Positions 27,246-36,798 are shown, counted from the stretch's first letter. The stretch is 64,000 nt of DNA from Fluviicoccus keumensis (GCF_004217445.1 NZ_SHKX01000011.1:431260-495259), one strand, 5' to 3'. Translations and numbers: made by a program. Notes: generated by a model not told the origin, from the letters alone.

Positions 27246-28664
27246 ATGCAAACCGTGCAATCCACCGCGCGTCGTTGGCTGGTCGGGGTCGTCTGCGCCG
27301 TCGGAGTCCAGGCGGCTTGGGCATCAGCCTCTGCCGTCGACTTTTCGGATCTGGTCGAGCAAAACGCCAAGGCCGTTGTCAACATCAGCGCTTCGGCCAA
27401 GGCTGTGCGCAGCAAGCCATCCCTGCAGCAGCAACAGCAAATCCCCGATATTTTCAAAAAGTTTTTTGGTGACGATTTCGGTATGCCGCAGCAGCGTGAC
27501 CGCCAGTCATTTGGTTCCGGTTTCATCATCTCCAAGGATGGTTATGTCCTGACCAACAACCATGTGGTGGTGGATGCCGACAAAGTCGTCATCCGCCTTA
27601 ACGACCGTCGCGAACTGGAAGCGGATGTGGTTGGTACGGATGAACGCACCGATGTCGCCTTGCTGAAGATCAAGGCTGATGATCTGCCGACCGTGAAAAT
27701 CGGTAATCCGGACAAGCTCAAGGTCGGTCAACCGGTGCTGGCGATCGGCTCACCGTTCGGTTTTGACTACTCAGCCACGGCAGGCATTGTCAGCGCCAAA
27801 TCCCGCGCGCTGCCCAACGAGTCTTATGTCCCCTTCATTCAGACGGACGTCGCCATCAATCCCGGTAATTCAGGCGGTCCGTTGTTTAATGCCGACGGTG
27901 AAGTGATCGGTATCAATTCCCAAATCTACAGCCGCTCCGGCGGCTACATGGGCCTCGCCTTCGCGATTCCCATTGATGTTGCCATGGAAGTCGCCGACCA
28001 GCTGAAGGCGGGCGGCAAGGTTTCGCGCGGTTATCTGGGTGTGGTGGTGCAGGATGTCGATCGCGATCTGGCTGAAGCCTATGGACTGGCCAAGCCGGCC
28101 GGCGCCCTTGTCGCCAAGGTGATTCCTGAAACTCCGGCTGAGAAAGCCGGGCTGAAGGAAGGCGATGTCATCACCGCGTTTGATGGTCATGATATCGGGC
28201 TGTCGTCCGAACTGCCGCAGATGATCGGCCGCGCCAAGGTCGGCAAGAAGACTCCGCTGACCGTCCTGCGCGATGGCAAACCGCAAACCCTGACATTTGA
28301 AGTCGCCAGTTTGCCCAACGATGCTGATGATGATGGCGGCAGCACCAGCGGCGAGCCGGATATCGATAGCTTGCACATCAGCATTCGCAATCTGAATGAT
28401 CAGGAAAAGGCGCAGTTGAAGGTAGACGGCGGCGTCGTCGTCATGCAGGTGGTGGACGGTGTGGCGGCGGATGCCGGGGTGCGTCCGGGCGACATCATTC
28501 TCAAGCTGAATGGTCAGGCAATCAAGGAAACCAAGGATTTTGTCGCCATTGCCCGCAAGCTGCCGGTAAACAAGGCCGTGCCGATGCTGACCTTGCGTCA
28601 GGGACAGCCGAAGATTCTGGCGATCCGTCTGGAAGGCAAGGAGACAGAAAAGAAGAAGCGTTGA
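27246..28664 (+). CDS. mucD: Periplasmic HtrA/DegP-type serine protease MucD
   Basis: A 472-residue protein with a signal peptide (1-28), a trypsin-like protease domain with His106 (TNNHVV), Asp136 (TDVALL) and Ser209 (NPGNSGGPLF), and two PDZ domains (about 260-350 and 370-465). It degrades or refolds misfolded envelope proteins. The long LA loop typical of DegP is replaced by a short Gln-rich one (QQQQQ at 61-65), closer to MucD/DegQ. Position after rseC supports the MucD name. Confidence 0.94.
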   Translation: MQTVQSTARRWLVGVVCAVGVQAAWASASAVDFSDLVEQNAKAVVNISASAKAVRSKPSLQQQQQIPDIFKKFFGDDFGMPQQRDRQSFGSGFIISKDGYVLTNNHVVVDADKVVIRLNDRRELEADVVGTDERTDVALLKIKADDLPTVKIGNPDKLKVGQPVLAIGSPFGFDYSATAGIVSAKSRALPNESYVPFIQTDVAINPGNSGGPLFNADGEVIGINSQIYSRSGGYMGLAFAIPIDVAMEVADQLKAGGKVSRGYLGVVVQDVDRDLAEAYGLAKPAGALVAKVIPETPAEKAGLKEGDVITAFDGHDIGLSSELPQMIGRAKVGKKTPLTVLRDGKPQTLTFEVASLPNDADDDGGSTSGEPDIDSLHISIRNLNDQEKAQLKVDGGVVVMQVVDGVAADAGVRPGDIILKLNGQAIKETKDFVAIARKLPVNKAVPMLTLRQGQPKILAIRLEGKETEKKKR

Positions 28665-28680
28665 TCCGGGGTTTGGATAC

Positions 28681-28704
28681 AAGGGGCGCATTCATGCGCC
28701 CCTT
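28681..28704 (+). terminator. Hairpin after mucD
   Basis: A perfect 10-bp stem AAGGGGCGCA / TGCGCCCCTT with loop TTCA lies 16 bases past the mucD stop. There is no T run behind it, so termination strength is unclear. Confidence 0.55.
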
Positions 28705-29096
28705 GGCGTTGATAAATGACCCGATAGAGTGGCCTGTTTCGCTGATTAATGACAAGGCGCTGGTTATTCCGGGGAATATTCACTATAATAATCAACGCAT
28801 CTGCTATTCCTCTGCCAACGTCGGCAGGGCTATTTTTCTAAAAAATAGCCCACATTTACCGCTTTATTTCCCTGTCTTTTTTGCTTAGTCTCTCCCAATG
28901 CTGGTAGCAGACAGAACGCGAAGCCGTGTTCAATGGCTGCATGGCGGTCGTTTGTCCTCACCCAGGTCAACCGGCTCCACCCAAACAGTCAGTTTGCCGC
29001 TATACACCGGCGGTGACGATGGTTGCAGGCAGCTTACCCAGTTGCTTGCGTGTCATTCATAGGTCGCTTCCGAACGGAAAGCGAGGAATTGAAACC
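28705..29096 (+). promoter_or_regulatory. Long AT-rich leader of the suc operon
   Basis: About 390 bp without a convincing gene. A TATAAT -10 hexamer lies at 28784-28789, with a poor -35 (TGGTTA, 28761-28766, 17-bp spacer). Downstream are a small hairpin CTGCC/GGCAG (28812-28827) and a perfect 11-bp inverted repeat GGGCTATTTTT / AAAAATAGCCC (28827-28851) with a 3-base loop. If transcription starts near 28796, the leader is about 300 bases, long for a TCA operon. An in-frame extension of sucA back to 28926 reads like non-coding DNA. Confidence 0.5.
28827..28851. repeat. Perfect 11-bp inverted repeat in the suc leader
   Basis: GGGCTATTTTT and AAAAATAGCCC flank the loop CTA. On RNA it would be a strong hairpin; on DNA it could be a protein-binding site. 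No long T run follows. Confidence 0.6.
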
Positions 29097-31940
29097 ATGC
29101 AAAATGGAAACATGCTGCAGCAGTGGGGGCTGTCCCAGCTCTCGGCTGAAAATGCAGCCTATGTAGAAGATCTATACGAGCAGTATTTGCTCTCTCCCCA
29201 GTCTGTCCCTGATGACTGGCGCAGTTATTTCGACAAGTTACCCCGCATCAACGGCCTTGAGCAGGACATGCCGCACAAGAATGTGCGTGAACAGTTCCTG
29301 TTGCTGGGGCGCAATAGTTCCCGCGTCCAGCCGATGCAGGTCAGCAGCGTCAGCACCGAACATGAGCGCCGCCAGGTTGGCGTCCTGCAACTGATTGCGG
29401 CCTATCGTAATCGGGGTCACCAGAAGGCCCGCCTGGATCCGCTGGGCCTGATGCAGCGCGAAGCGGTTCCCGACCTCGAACTCTCCGCCCACGGCCTTTC
29501 CCGCTCCGACTTCAATACGGTTTTCCAGACCGGCAATCTCGCAATCAACAAGACTGAAGCAACCCTCGGTGAAATGGTTGAGGCCATGGAGGCGGCCTAT
29601 TGCGGCTCCATCGGCGCCGAGTACATGCATATTGTCGATACCGCCGAGAAGCGCTGGATCCAGCAGCGCCTGGAAAGCGTGCGCGGCAAGCCGAACTTCA
29701 CCCCCGAAACCCGCAAACATATCCTGGAGCGCCTGACGGCTGCTGAAGGCCTGGAAAAATATCTGGGTAACAAATATGTTGGCGCCAAGCGTTTCGGTCT
29801 GGAAGGCGGCGAAAGCTTCATTCCTTTGGTGGATGAAATCATCCAGCGCTCCGGCGGCCTGGGCACCAAGGAAATCGTGATCGGCATGGCCCACCGCGGC
29901 CGTCTGAACCTGCTCGTCAATATCCTGGGCAAAAACCCGGCCGACCTGTTTGACGAATTTGAAGGCAAGACCTTCAACAAGCATGGATCCGGTGACGTGA
30001 AATATCACCAGGGCTTTTCTTCGAACGTGATGACCCAGGGTGGTGAGTTGCACCTGGCCTTGGCGTTCAACCCGTCGCACCTTGAAATCGTCTCGCCGGT
30101 GGTGGAAGGCTCGGTGCGCGCCCGCCAGATGCGGCGCAAGGATATGGACGGCCGTCTGGTGCTGCCGGTCATCGTCCACGGCGACGCCGCCTTCGCCGGT
30201 CAGGGCGTGGTGATGGAAACCTTCCAGATGTCGCAGACACGCGGTTACAAGACCGGCGGTACCATGCACATCATCATCAACAACCAGGTGGGCTTCACCA
30301 CCAGTTTCCGTGATGACGCCCGTTCCACCGAATACTGCACCGACATCGCCAAGATGGTTCAGGCCCCCATTTTTCATGTGAATGGTGATGACCCGGAAGC
30401 GGTCTTCTTCATTACGCAGGTGGCGCTGGATTACCGGATGCAGTTCAAGAAGGACGTGGTCATCGACCTGATCTGTTATCGCCGTCGCGGCCATAATGAG
30501 GCTGATGAACCGTCCGGTACCCAGCCGTTGATGTATCAGGTCATTGGCAAATTGCCGACCACGCGCTCGCTGTATTCCGATCAACTCGTCTCCTCAGGCG
30601 TCATGACCCGCGCTGAAGCGGATGAAATGGTTGAAGACTACCGCACTGCGCTGGAGGAAGGCCGACATGTTGCCCGGGCGCTGGTGCGCCAGCCCAATAC
30701 CGAGTTGTTTGTCGACTGGCGCCCCTATCTGGGACATCAGGTGATTGATGACTGGGAAACAGGATTGCCACTGTCCCGGCTGACCGAGTTGGGAATGAAG
30801 CAGTTGAACATTCCCGAAGGTTTTGTACTGCAACGTCAAGTACAGAAAGTCATGGATGATCGCGCCCAGATGTTCAAGGGTGAGATTGACCTGAACTGGG
30901 GAGCGGCTGAAGTCCTGGCGTATGCCTCGTTGCTGGAAGACGACTTCGTAGTCCGTCTGACCGGTCAGGATGTAGGGCGCGGCACGTTCTCCCACCGCCA
31001 CGCCATCCTCCATAACCAGAAGGATGACAGCACGTACGCGCCGTTGCAGCATCTGTCACCGACGCAGCAGCGTTTCGCCATTTTTGATTCGCTGCTGTCT
31101 GAAGAAGCGGTGCTGGCCTTCGAATACGGTTACGCCACCACGATTCCCAAGTCGCTGGTGATCTGGGAAGCGCAGTTCGGCGACTTCGCCAACGGCGCGC
31201 AGGTCGTCATCGACCAGTTCATCTGTTCGGGTGAAACCAAGTGGGAGCGCATCTGCGGCCTGACCATGCTGCTGCCGCACGGTTTTGAAGGGCAGGGTCC
31301 GGAGCATTCTTCCGCGCGTCTGGAGCGTTTCCTGCAACTGTGCGCCGAGCACAACATGCAGGTCTGCACCCCGACAACGCCGGCGCAAATCTTCCACCTG
31401 TTGCGTCGTCAGGCGGTTCGTCCGTTGCGCAAGCCGCTGATTGTGATGACGCCGAAGAGTTTGCTGCGCCACAAGCTGGCCGTATCCAGCCTGGCTGAGC
31501 TGACCACCGGTGGCTTCCAGACTGTTATTCCCGAGGTCGATGCTATTGATCCTGCTTCCGCAACCCGCGTGGTGCTGTGCGGCGGGAAGGTGTATTACGA
31601 CCTGCTGGAAAAGCGCCGCGAACTTGGCCGTAACGATGTCGCCATCATCCGCATCGAACAGCTGTATCCGTTCCCGGAAGAGCGGTTGATCGAAGTGCTG
31701 AAGCCCTATGTCAATGTGGAACATATCGTCTGGTGTCAGGAAGAGCCAATGAATCAGGGCGCGTGGTACAGCACCCGTCATCGCTTCCAGCGCGTGACCG
31801 CGGCCTGGAATCCCGCCCGGGAAATCCGCTATGTCGGCCGTCCGGCTTCCGCCGCGCCCGCCTGCGGTTCCGCCTATCTGCATGCCGCGCAACAGACCGC
31901 GCTGCTGCATGACGCCCTTAACCTGAACACCCATCTTTAA
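29097..31940 (+). CDS. sucA: 2-oxoglutarate dehydrogenase E1 component
   Basis: A 947-residue thiamine-diphosphate enzyme that decarboxylates 2-oxoglutarate and passes the succinyl group to lipoyl-E2. The N-terminal E2-binding segment (LSAENAAYVEDLYEQYLLSP), the HRGRLNLLVNILGK active-site stretch, the NGDDPEA...DLICYRRRGHNEADEP diphosphate-binding region and the C-terminal transketolase domain are in order. The start at 29097 is set by GCGAGGAA upstream and by the family N-terminus. First gene of a five-gene TCA cluster. Confidence 0.97.
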   Translation: MQNGNMLQQWGLSQLSAENAAYVEDLYEQYLLSPQSVPDDWRSYFDKLPRINGLEQDMPHKNVREQFLLLGRNSSRVQPMQVSSVSTEHERRQVGVLQLIAAYRNRGHQKARLDPLGLMQREAVPDLELSAHGLSRSDFNTVFQTGNLAINKTEATLGEMVEAMEAAYCGSIGAEYMHIVDTAEKRWIQQRLESVRGKPNFTPETRKHILERLTAAEGLEKYLGNKYVGAKRFGLEGGESFIPLVDEIIQRSGGLGTKEIVIGMAHRGRLNLLVNILGKNPADLFDEFEGKTFNKHGSGDVKYHQGFSSNVMTQGGELHLALAFNPSHLEIVSPVVEGSVRARQMRRKDMDGRLVLPVIVHGDAAFAGQGVVMETFQMSQTRGYKTGGTMHIIINNQVGFTTSFRDDARSTEYCTDIAKMVQAPIFHVNGDDPEAVFFITQVALDYRMQFKKDVVIDLICYRRRGHNEADEPSGTQPLMYQVIGKLPTTRSLYSDQLVSSGVMTRAEADEMVEDYRTALEEGRHVARALVRQPNTELFVDWRPYLGHQVIDDWETGLPLSRLTELGMKQLNIPEGFVLQRQVQKVMDDRAQMFKGEIDLNWGAAEVLAYASLLEDDFVVRLTGQDVGRGTFSHRHAILHNQKDDSTYAPLQHLSPTQQRFAIFDSLLSEEAVLAFEYGYATTIPKSLVIWEAQFGDFANGAQVVIDQFICSGETKWERICGLTMLLPHGFEGQGPEHSSARLERFLQLCAEHNMQVCTPTTPAQIFHLLRRQAVRPLRKPLIVMTPKSLLRHKLAVSSLAELTTGGFQTVIPEVDAIDPASATRVVLCGGKVYYDLLEKRRELGRNDVAIIRIEQLYPFPEERLIEVLKPYVNVEHIVWCQEEPMNQGAWYSTRHRFQRVTAAWNPAREIRYVGRPASAAPACGSAYLHAAQQTALLHDALNLNTHL

Positions 31941-31958
31941 GAAGAAGGAATAACGAAC

Positions 31959-33176
31959 ATGGCTATCGAAATCAAAGCGCCCGTTTTCCCGGAATCCGTA
32001 GCGGACGGCACGGTCGCTACCTGGCACAAGAAAGTGGGTGAACCGGTTACCCGTGATGAAGTCCTGGCGGATATCGAGACCGACAAGGTTGTGCTCGAAG
32101 TGGTTGCGCCCGCCGATGGCGTGCTGACCAGCATCGCCAAGCCCGAGGGTGAGACGGTCCTCAGTCAGGAAATCCTGGCGATTTTTGAAACCAGCGCCGG
32201 TAGCGCCGCCGCTTCCACGCCTCCCAGTGTCGCGGCTCCCAAGGAAGCAGTTGCTTCGTCGGCGGCCGTTGCCGCTGCGGCTCCGGCCGATCTGGCTCCC
32301 GCCGTGCGCAAGGTGGTTGCCGAGAATCAGGTTGACCCCTCGCAGGTCAGCGGTTCTGGCCGGGGCGGTCGCATTACCAAGGAAGATGTGCTGGCGCATC
32401 TGTCCGCCGCCGCTGCGACGCCGGTGCCAGCTCCGGCCGCCGCGCCGTCGATCGCCATCAGCACTGCCGTTGGCGAGCGCATCGAAAAGCGCGTACCGAT
32501 GACCCGCTTGCGCGCCAAGGTGGCGGAACGCCTGCTGCAAGCCAGCCAGCAGACCGCCATGTTGACCACGTTCAATGAAGTCAACATGAAGCCGATCATG
32601 GAGATGCGCAAGGGCTACGGTGAGCGTTTCGAGAAGCGCCACGGTATCCGTTTGGGTTTCATGTCCTTCTTCGTGAAGGCGGCCGTGGAAGCCCTAAAAC
32701 GCTTCCCGGCGGTTAATGCCTCGATTGACGGTGGTGATATTGTTTATCACGGCTATCATGACATTGGGGTAGCGGTGTCTTCCGACCGCGGTCTGGTCGT
32801 TCCCGTTGTTCGTGATGCCGAGCGCATGAACCTGGCCGAGATCGAAAAGAACATCATTGATTACGGCAAGAAGGCCCGTGACGGCAAGCTGGGCCTGGAA
32901 GACATCACCGGCGGCACCTTCACCATTTCCAATGGTGGCGTGTTTGGCTCGCTGCTGTCGACGCCGCTGCTGAATCCGCCGCAAACCGCCATCCTTGGCA
33001 TGCACAAGATCCAGGATCGTCCAATGGCCGTCAACGGTCAGGTCGTGATCCTGCCGATGATGTATCTGGCGTTGTCCTATGACCACCGCCTGATTGACGG
33101 CAAGGAAGCGGTCAGCTTCCTGGTGACGATCAAGGAACTGGTGGAAGACCCCGCGCTGCTGCTGCTGGATCTGTAA
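31959..33176 (+). CDS. sucB: Dihydrolipoyllysine succinyltransferase (E2 of 2-oxoglutarate dehydrogenase)
   Basis: A 405-residue protein: lipoyl domain (1-76) with the lipoylated Lys43 in ETDKVVLEV, an Ala/Pro-rich linker, a peripheral-subunit-binding domain (about 110-145, with GSGRGGRITKEDV), a second linker, and the acyltransferase core ending with the catalytic SYDHRLIDG His. The gene follows sucA by 18 bases with AGAAGGA as ribosome site. Also called odhB. Confidence 0.97.
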   Translation: MAIEIKAPVFPESVADGTVATWHKKVGEPVTRDEVLADIETDKVVLEVVAPADGVLTSIAKPEGETVLSQEILAIFETSAGSAAASTPPSVAAPKEAVASSAAVAAAAPADLAPAVRKVVAENQVDPSQVSGSGRGGRITKEDVLAHLSAAAATPVPAPAAAPSIAISTAVGERIEKRVPMTRLRAKVAERLLQASQQTAMLTTFNEVNMKPIMEMRKGYGERFEKRHGIRLGFMSFFVKAAVEALKRFPAVNASIDGGDIVYHGYHDIGVAVSSDRGLVVPVVRDAERMNLAEIEKNIIDYGKKARDGKLGLEDITGGTFTISNGGVFGSLLSTPLLNPPQTAILGMHKIQDRPMAVNGQVVILPMMYLALSYDHRLIDGKEAVSFLVTIKELVEDPALLLLDL

Positions 33177-33182
33177 TTGCTG

Positions 33183-33211
33183 CAAAACCCTTCCCTCTGA
33201 CCGGGGGAAGG
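33183..33211 (+). repeat. Hairpin in the sucB-lpdA gap
   Basis: CCTTCCC and GGGAAGG can pair around a loop of about nine bases in the 58-bp gap. It may tune the expression of lpdA or be a remnant of a C/G-rich repeat. No T run, so not a clear terminator. Confidence 0.4.
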
Positions 33212-33234
33212 GGAATCAGACAGGAAAAGAACAC

Positions 33235-34671
33235 ATGTCACGCGAATATGATGTAGTCGTCATCGGCGGCGGACCCGGCGGATATGAATCCGCGATCCGC
33301 GCCGCGCAACTGGGCCTGAAAGTGGCCTGTATCGAAAAACGCATTCATAACGGCAAGCCGTCTTTGGGCGGAACCTGCCTCAATGTGGGTTGCATTCCCT
33401 CCAAGGCGTTGCTGGACTCTTCGCACCGCTACCATGACACTAAGCACAGCTTGGCCGTGCACGGCATCAGCACCGGCGATGTTGCCATTGATATCGGCAC
33501 CATGCAGGCGCGCAAGGATCAGGTGGTCAACCAGTTGACCGGCGGCGTGGCGCAACTGCTCAAAGGCAACGGCATTGACTGGCTGCAAGGCACCGGCAAG
33601 CTGTTGCCGGGCAAGCAAGTCGAGTTTGTCGCGCATGACGGCGCCACCGAAGTTGTCCAGGCCACCAAGGCGGTGATCCTGGCGGCCGGTTCCGAACCGA
33701 TCAACATTCCGGTTGCGCCGCTGGTGGATGACATCGTCGTCGATTCCACCGGCGCACTGGCCTTCACCGCCGTGCCGAAGCGTCTGGGCGTGATTGGCGC
33801 GGGCGTTATCGGTCTGGAGCTGGGGTCGGTTTGGGGACGTCTGGGCGCGGAAGTGACCGTGCTGGAAGCACTCGATACTTTCCTGCCGATGCTGGACAAG
33901 ATCAGCAGCAAGGAAGCCTTCAAGATCCTGACCAAGCAGGGCCTGAACATTCAGCTGGGTGCGAAAGTCACCGGTTCCAGCGTGAACAATGGTGTCGTGA
34001 CGGTTTCCTATACCGATAAGGATGGTGACAAGACCGCCGAGTTCGACAAGCTGATTGTCGCCGTCGGCCGTCGTCCAGTCAGCCGCAATCTGCTGGCCGA
34101 AAGTACGGGCGTTGAAGTTGACCAGCGTGGTTTCGTGGTCGTGGACAACCAGTGCCGTACTTCTGTGGAAGGCGTCTGGGCGATCGGCGACCTCGTGCGC
34201 GGCCCGATGCTGGCGCACAAGGCGATGGAAGAGGGCATGATGGTGGCGGAACTGATCGCCGGTCATTATGCCCAGGTCAACTACGACACCATCATCGGCG
34301 TCATCTACACCCACCCGGAAATCGCCTGGGTCGGCAAGTCGGAAGACGTCGCCAAGGCTGAAAATATTGACGTCAAGACCGGCATGTTCCCCTTCCAGGT
34401 GAACGGCCGCGCCTTGGCCGCCAATGATACCCAGGGGCTGGTCAAGTTTGTCGCCGACAACAAGACCGACCGTTTGCTGGGCATGACCGTGATTGGCCCC
34501 AACGCCGGGGATATCGTGCATCAGGGCATGATTGCGCTGGAGTTCGCCTCCAGTGTTGAAGACTTGCAGCTGATGACATTTGCCCACCCGACGTTGTCGG
34601 AGGTGGTGCATGAAGCCGCGTTGTCGGTGGACGGGCGCGCCATTCACGCCATCCAGCGTAAACGCAAGTAA
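33235..34671 (+). CDS. lpdA: Dihydrolipoyl dehydrogenase (E3)
   Basis: A 478-residue flavoprotein that reoxidises dihydrolipoamide with NAD+. It has the FAD site GGGPGGYESA (11-20), the redox disulfide Cys48-Cys53 in GGTCLNVGCIPSK, the NAD site VIGAGVIGLELGSVW, and the C-terminal HPTLSEVVHEAAL with the catalytic His-Glu pair. It is the third gene of the suc cluster, after sucB, as in Neisseria-type operons. Confidence 0.97.
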   Translation: MSREYDVVVIGGGPGGYESAIRAAQLGLKVACIEKRIHNGKPSLGGTCLNVGCIPSKALLDSSHRYHDTKHSLAVHGISTGDVAIDIGTMQARKDQVVNQLTGGVAQLLKGNGIDWLQGTGKLLPGKQVEFVAHDGATEVVQATKAVILAAGSEPINIPVAPLVDDIVVDSTGALAFTAVPKRLGVIGAGVIGLELGSVWGRLGAEVTVLEALDTFLPMLDKISSKEAFKILTKQGLNIQLGAKVTGSSVNNGVVTVSYTDKDGDKTAEFDKLIVAVGRRPVSRNLLAESTGVEVDQRGFVVVDNQCRTSVEGVWAIGDLVRGPMLAHKAMEEGMMVAELIAGHYAQVNYDTIIGVIYTHPEIAWVGKSEDVAKAENIDVKTGMFPFQVNGRALAANDTQGLVKFVADNKTDRLLGMTVIGPNAGDIVHQGMIALEFASSVEDLQLMTFAHPTLSEVVHEAALSVDGRAIHAIQRKRK

Positions 34672-34678
34672 ATGACGA

Positions 34679-34702
34679 AGCGCGGTGAACCCGCGCTTTT
34701 TG
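34679..34702 (+). terminator. Terminator-like hairpin between lpdA and sucC
   Basis: Stem AGCGCGG / CCGCGCT (34679-34685, 34691-34697) with a 5-base loop and a run of five T. It should end part of the sucA-sucB-lpdA transcripts before sucC. Confidence 0.8.
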
Positions 34703-34751
34703 TTGGTGACACGAGCGTACCGGCTCGAAACACTTCTTCAGAAGGTGAAAA

Positions 34752-35909
34752 ATGAATCTACACGAGTATCAGGGGAAGCAGCTGTTTGCTGAATACGGAC
34801 TCCCCGTTTCCCGCGGTTTCGCCGCATCGACTCCCGAAGAGGCCCGTCAGGCCGCCGCCCAGATCGGCGGCGATATCTGGGTCGTCAAGGCGCAGGTACA
34901 TGCCGGCGGTCGCGGCAAGGCCGGCGGCGTCAAGCTGGTCAAGACTCTGGATGAAGTGGAACAGTTCGCCCGCGACAAGCTGGGCACCCGCCTGGTGACC
35001 TACCAGACGGACAGCCGCGGTCAGCCCGTCACCAAGATTCTGGTGGAAACCTGCACCGACATCGCCAAGGAACTGTATCTGGGCGCGGTGGTTGACCGCG
35101 CCAGCCGTAGCATCGTCTTCATGGCCTCCACCGAAGGCGGCGTGGAAATTGAAACCGTTGCCCACGAAACACCCGAGAAGATCTTCAAGGTTACCATTGA
35201 CCCGCTGATTGGCGCACAAGCCTACCAGGGTCGTGAAGTGGCCGGGAAACTGGGGCTGAACGCTACCCAGACCAAGCAGTTCGTCAAGATCTATCTGGGT
35301 CTGGCCCAGATGTTCGAGGATTGCGACCTGGCGATGATTGAAGTCAACCCGCTGGTCATCACCAAGGAAGGCAACCTGCATTGCCTCGATGCCAAGATCG
35401 TGGTCGACTCTAACGCCCTGTTCCGTCAGCCCAAGCTGAAGGCCATGGACGATCCCACCCAGATCGATGACCGCGAACGCCGCGCTGTCGAATGGGACCT
35501 GAACTATGTCGCCCTCGAAGGCAACATCGGCTGCATGGTGAACGGCGCCGGACTGGCGATGGCCACCATGGACATCATCAAGCTGAAGGGCGGCCAACCG
35601 GCCAACTTCCTCGATGTCGGCGGCGGCGCCACCAAGGAGCGCGTCACCGAGGCCTTCAAGATCATCCTGTCCGACTCTGCCGTGCAGGCCGTGCTGGTCA
35701 ACATCTTCGGCGGCATCGTGCGTTGCGACATGATTGCCGAAGGCATCATCGGCGCGGTGCAGGAAGTGGGTGTCAAGGTGCCGGTGGTTGTCCGTCTGGA
35801 AGGCAACAATGCCGAACTTGGCGCGCAGAAGCTGCGTGACAGCGGTCTGAACATCATTCCCGCCGCCTCGCTGAACGAAGCGGGCGAGCTGGTCGTCAAA
35901 CAGGTTTAA
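34752..35909 (+). CDS. sucC: Succinyl-CoA synthetase beta subunit
   Basis: A 385-residue ATP-grasp subunit that, with SucD, converts succinyl-CoA to succinate with nucleotide phosphorylation. MNLHEYQGKQLFAEYG is the family N-terminus. KAQVHAGGRGKAGGVK is the nucleotide loop, and the C-terminal domain has the NIFGGIVRCDMIAEGI power-helix region. Length matches E. coli SucC (388). The gap to sucD is 10 bases. Confidence 0.97.
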   Translation: MNLHEYQGKQLFAEYGLPVSRGFAASTPEEARQAAAQIGGDIWVVKAQVHAGGRGKAGGVKLVKTLDEVEQFARDKLGTRLVTYQTDSRGQPVTKILVETCTDIAKELYLGAVVDRASRSIVFMASTEGGVEIETVAHETPEKIFKVTIDPLIGAQAYQGREVAGKLGLNATQTKQFVKIYLGLAQMFEDCDLAMIEVNPLVITKEGNLHCLDAKIVVDSNALFRQPKLKAMDDPTQIDDRERRAVEWDLNYVALEGNIGCMVNGAGLAMATMDIIKLKGGQPANFLDVGGGATKERVTEAFKIILSDSAVQAVLVNIFGGIVRCDMIAEGIIGAVQEVGVKVPVVVRLEGNNAELGAQKLRDSGLNIIPAASLNEAGELVVKQV

Positions 35910-35919
35910 GGGGCGAGTC

Positions 35920-36798
35920 ATGAGCGTATTGATCGACAAAAACACCAAGGTGATCTGCCAAGGCATCACCGGCTCGCAAGGCACCCTGCATACCGAACAG
36001 GCGATTGCCTACGGCACGCAAATGGTCGGCGGCGTGACGCCGGGCAAAGGCGGCACCACCCACCTAGGCCTGCCGGTGTTCGACACCGTCCAGGAAGCCG
36101 TAGCCAAGACCGGCGCGACCGCGACCGTGATCTATGTCCCGGCCTCGCTGTGCAAGGACGCCATCCTTGAAGCTGTCGATGCCGGCATTACCTTGGTGGT
36201 TTGCATCACCGAAGGCGTGCCGACCATCGACATGCTGTATGTGAAGGAATACATCGTCCGCAAGGGCGGCGTGCGCATGATCGGCCCGAACTGCCCGGGC
36301 GTTATCACCCCCGGCCAGTGCAAGATCGGCATCATGCCCGGCCATATCCACCTGCCCGGCAAGGTTGGCATCGTTTCCCGTTCGGGCACGCTGACTTATG
36401 AAGCCGTCAAGCAGACCACCGACCTCGGCTTTGGCCAGTCGACCTGTATCGGTATCGGCGGTGACCCGATTCCGGGCATGACCTTCATTGATGCGCTGGC
36501 GCTGTTCCAGAACGATCCGCAAACCGAAGCCATCATCATGGTGGGTGAAATCGGCGGTTCGGCGGAAGAGGAAGCGGCAGCTTTCATCAAGGCCAACGTG
36601 ACCAAGCCGGTAGTGTCCTACATCGCGGGTGTGACCGCTCCGGCGGGCAAGCGCATGGGGCATGCGGGCGCCATCATCTCCGGCGGCAAGGGTACGGCTG
36701 CCGAGAAGTTCGCGGCGCTGGAAGCGGCCGGTGTGAAGACCGTGCGCAACCCGGCCGAGCTGGGCAAGGCGATTGCGGAAGTGACCGGCTGGAAGTAA
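35920..36798 (+). CDS. sucD: Succinyl-CoA synthetase alpha subunit
   Basis: A 292-residue CoA-binding subunit. The N-terminal Rossmann domain has GITGSQGTLHTEQA and the PGKGGTTHLGLPVF segment; the phosphorylated His is in GKRMGHAGAIISGG near residue 247. The usual length and position after sucC. Followed by a strong terminator. Confidence 0.97.
   Translation: MSVLIDKNTKVICQGITGSQGTLHTEQAIAYGTQMVGGVTPGKGGTTHLGLPVFDTVQEAVAKTGATATVIYVPASLCKDAILEAVDAGITLVVCITEGVPTIDMLYVKEYIVRKGGVRMIGPNCPGVITPGQCKIGIMPGHIHLPGKVGIVSRSGTLTYEAVKQTTDLGFGQSTCIGIGGDPIPGMTFIDALALFQNDPQTEAIIMVGEIGGSAEEEAAAFIKANVTKPVVSYIAGVTAPAGKRMGHAGAIISGGKGTAAEKFAALEAAGVKTVRNPAELGKAIAEVTGWK

Noticed and set aside
28926..29096. 57-codon N-terminal extension of sucA
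   Set aside because: No similarity to E1 proteins; a good ribosome site and family N-terminus are at 29097.
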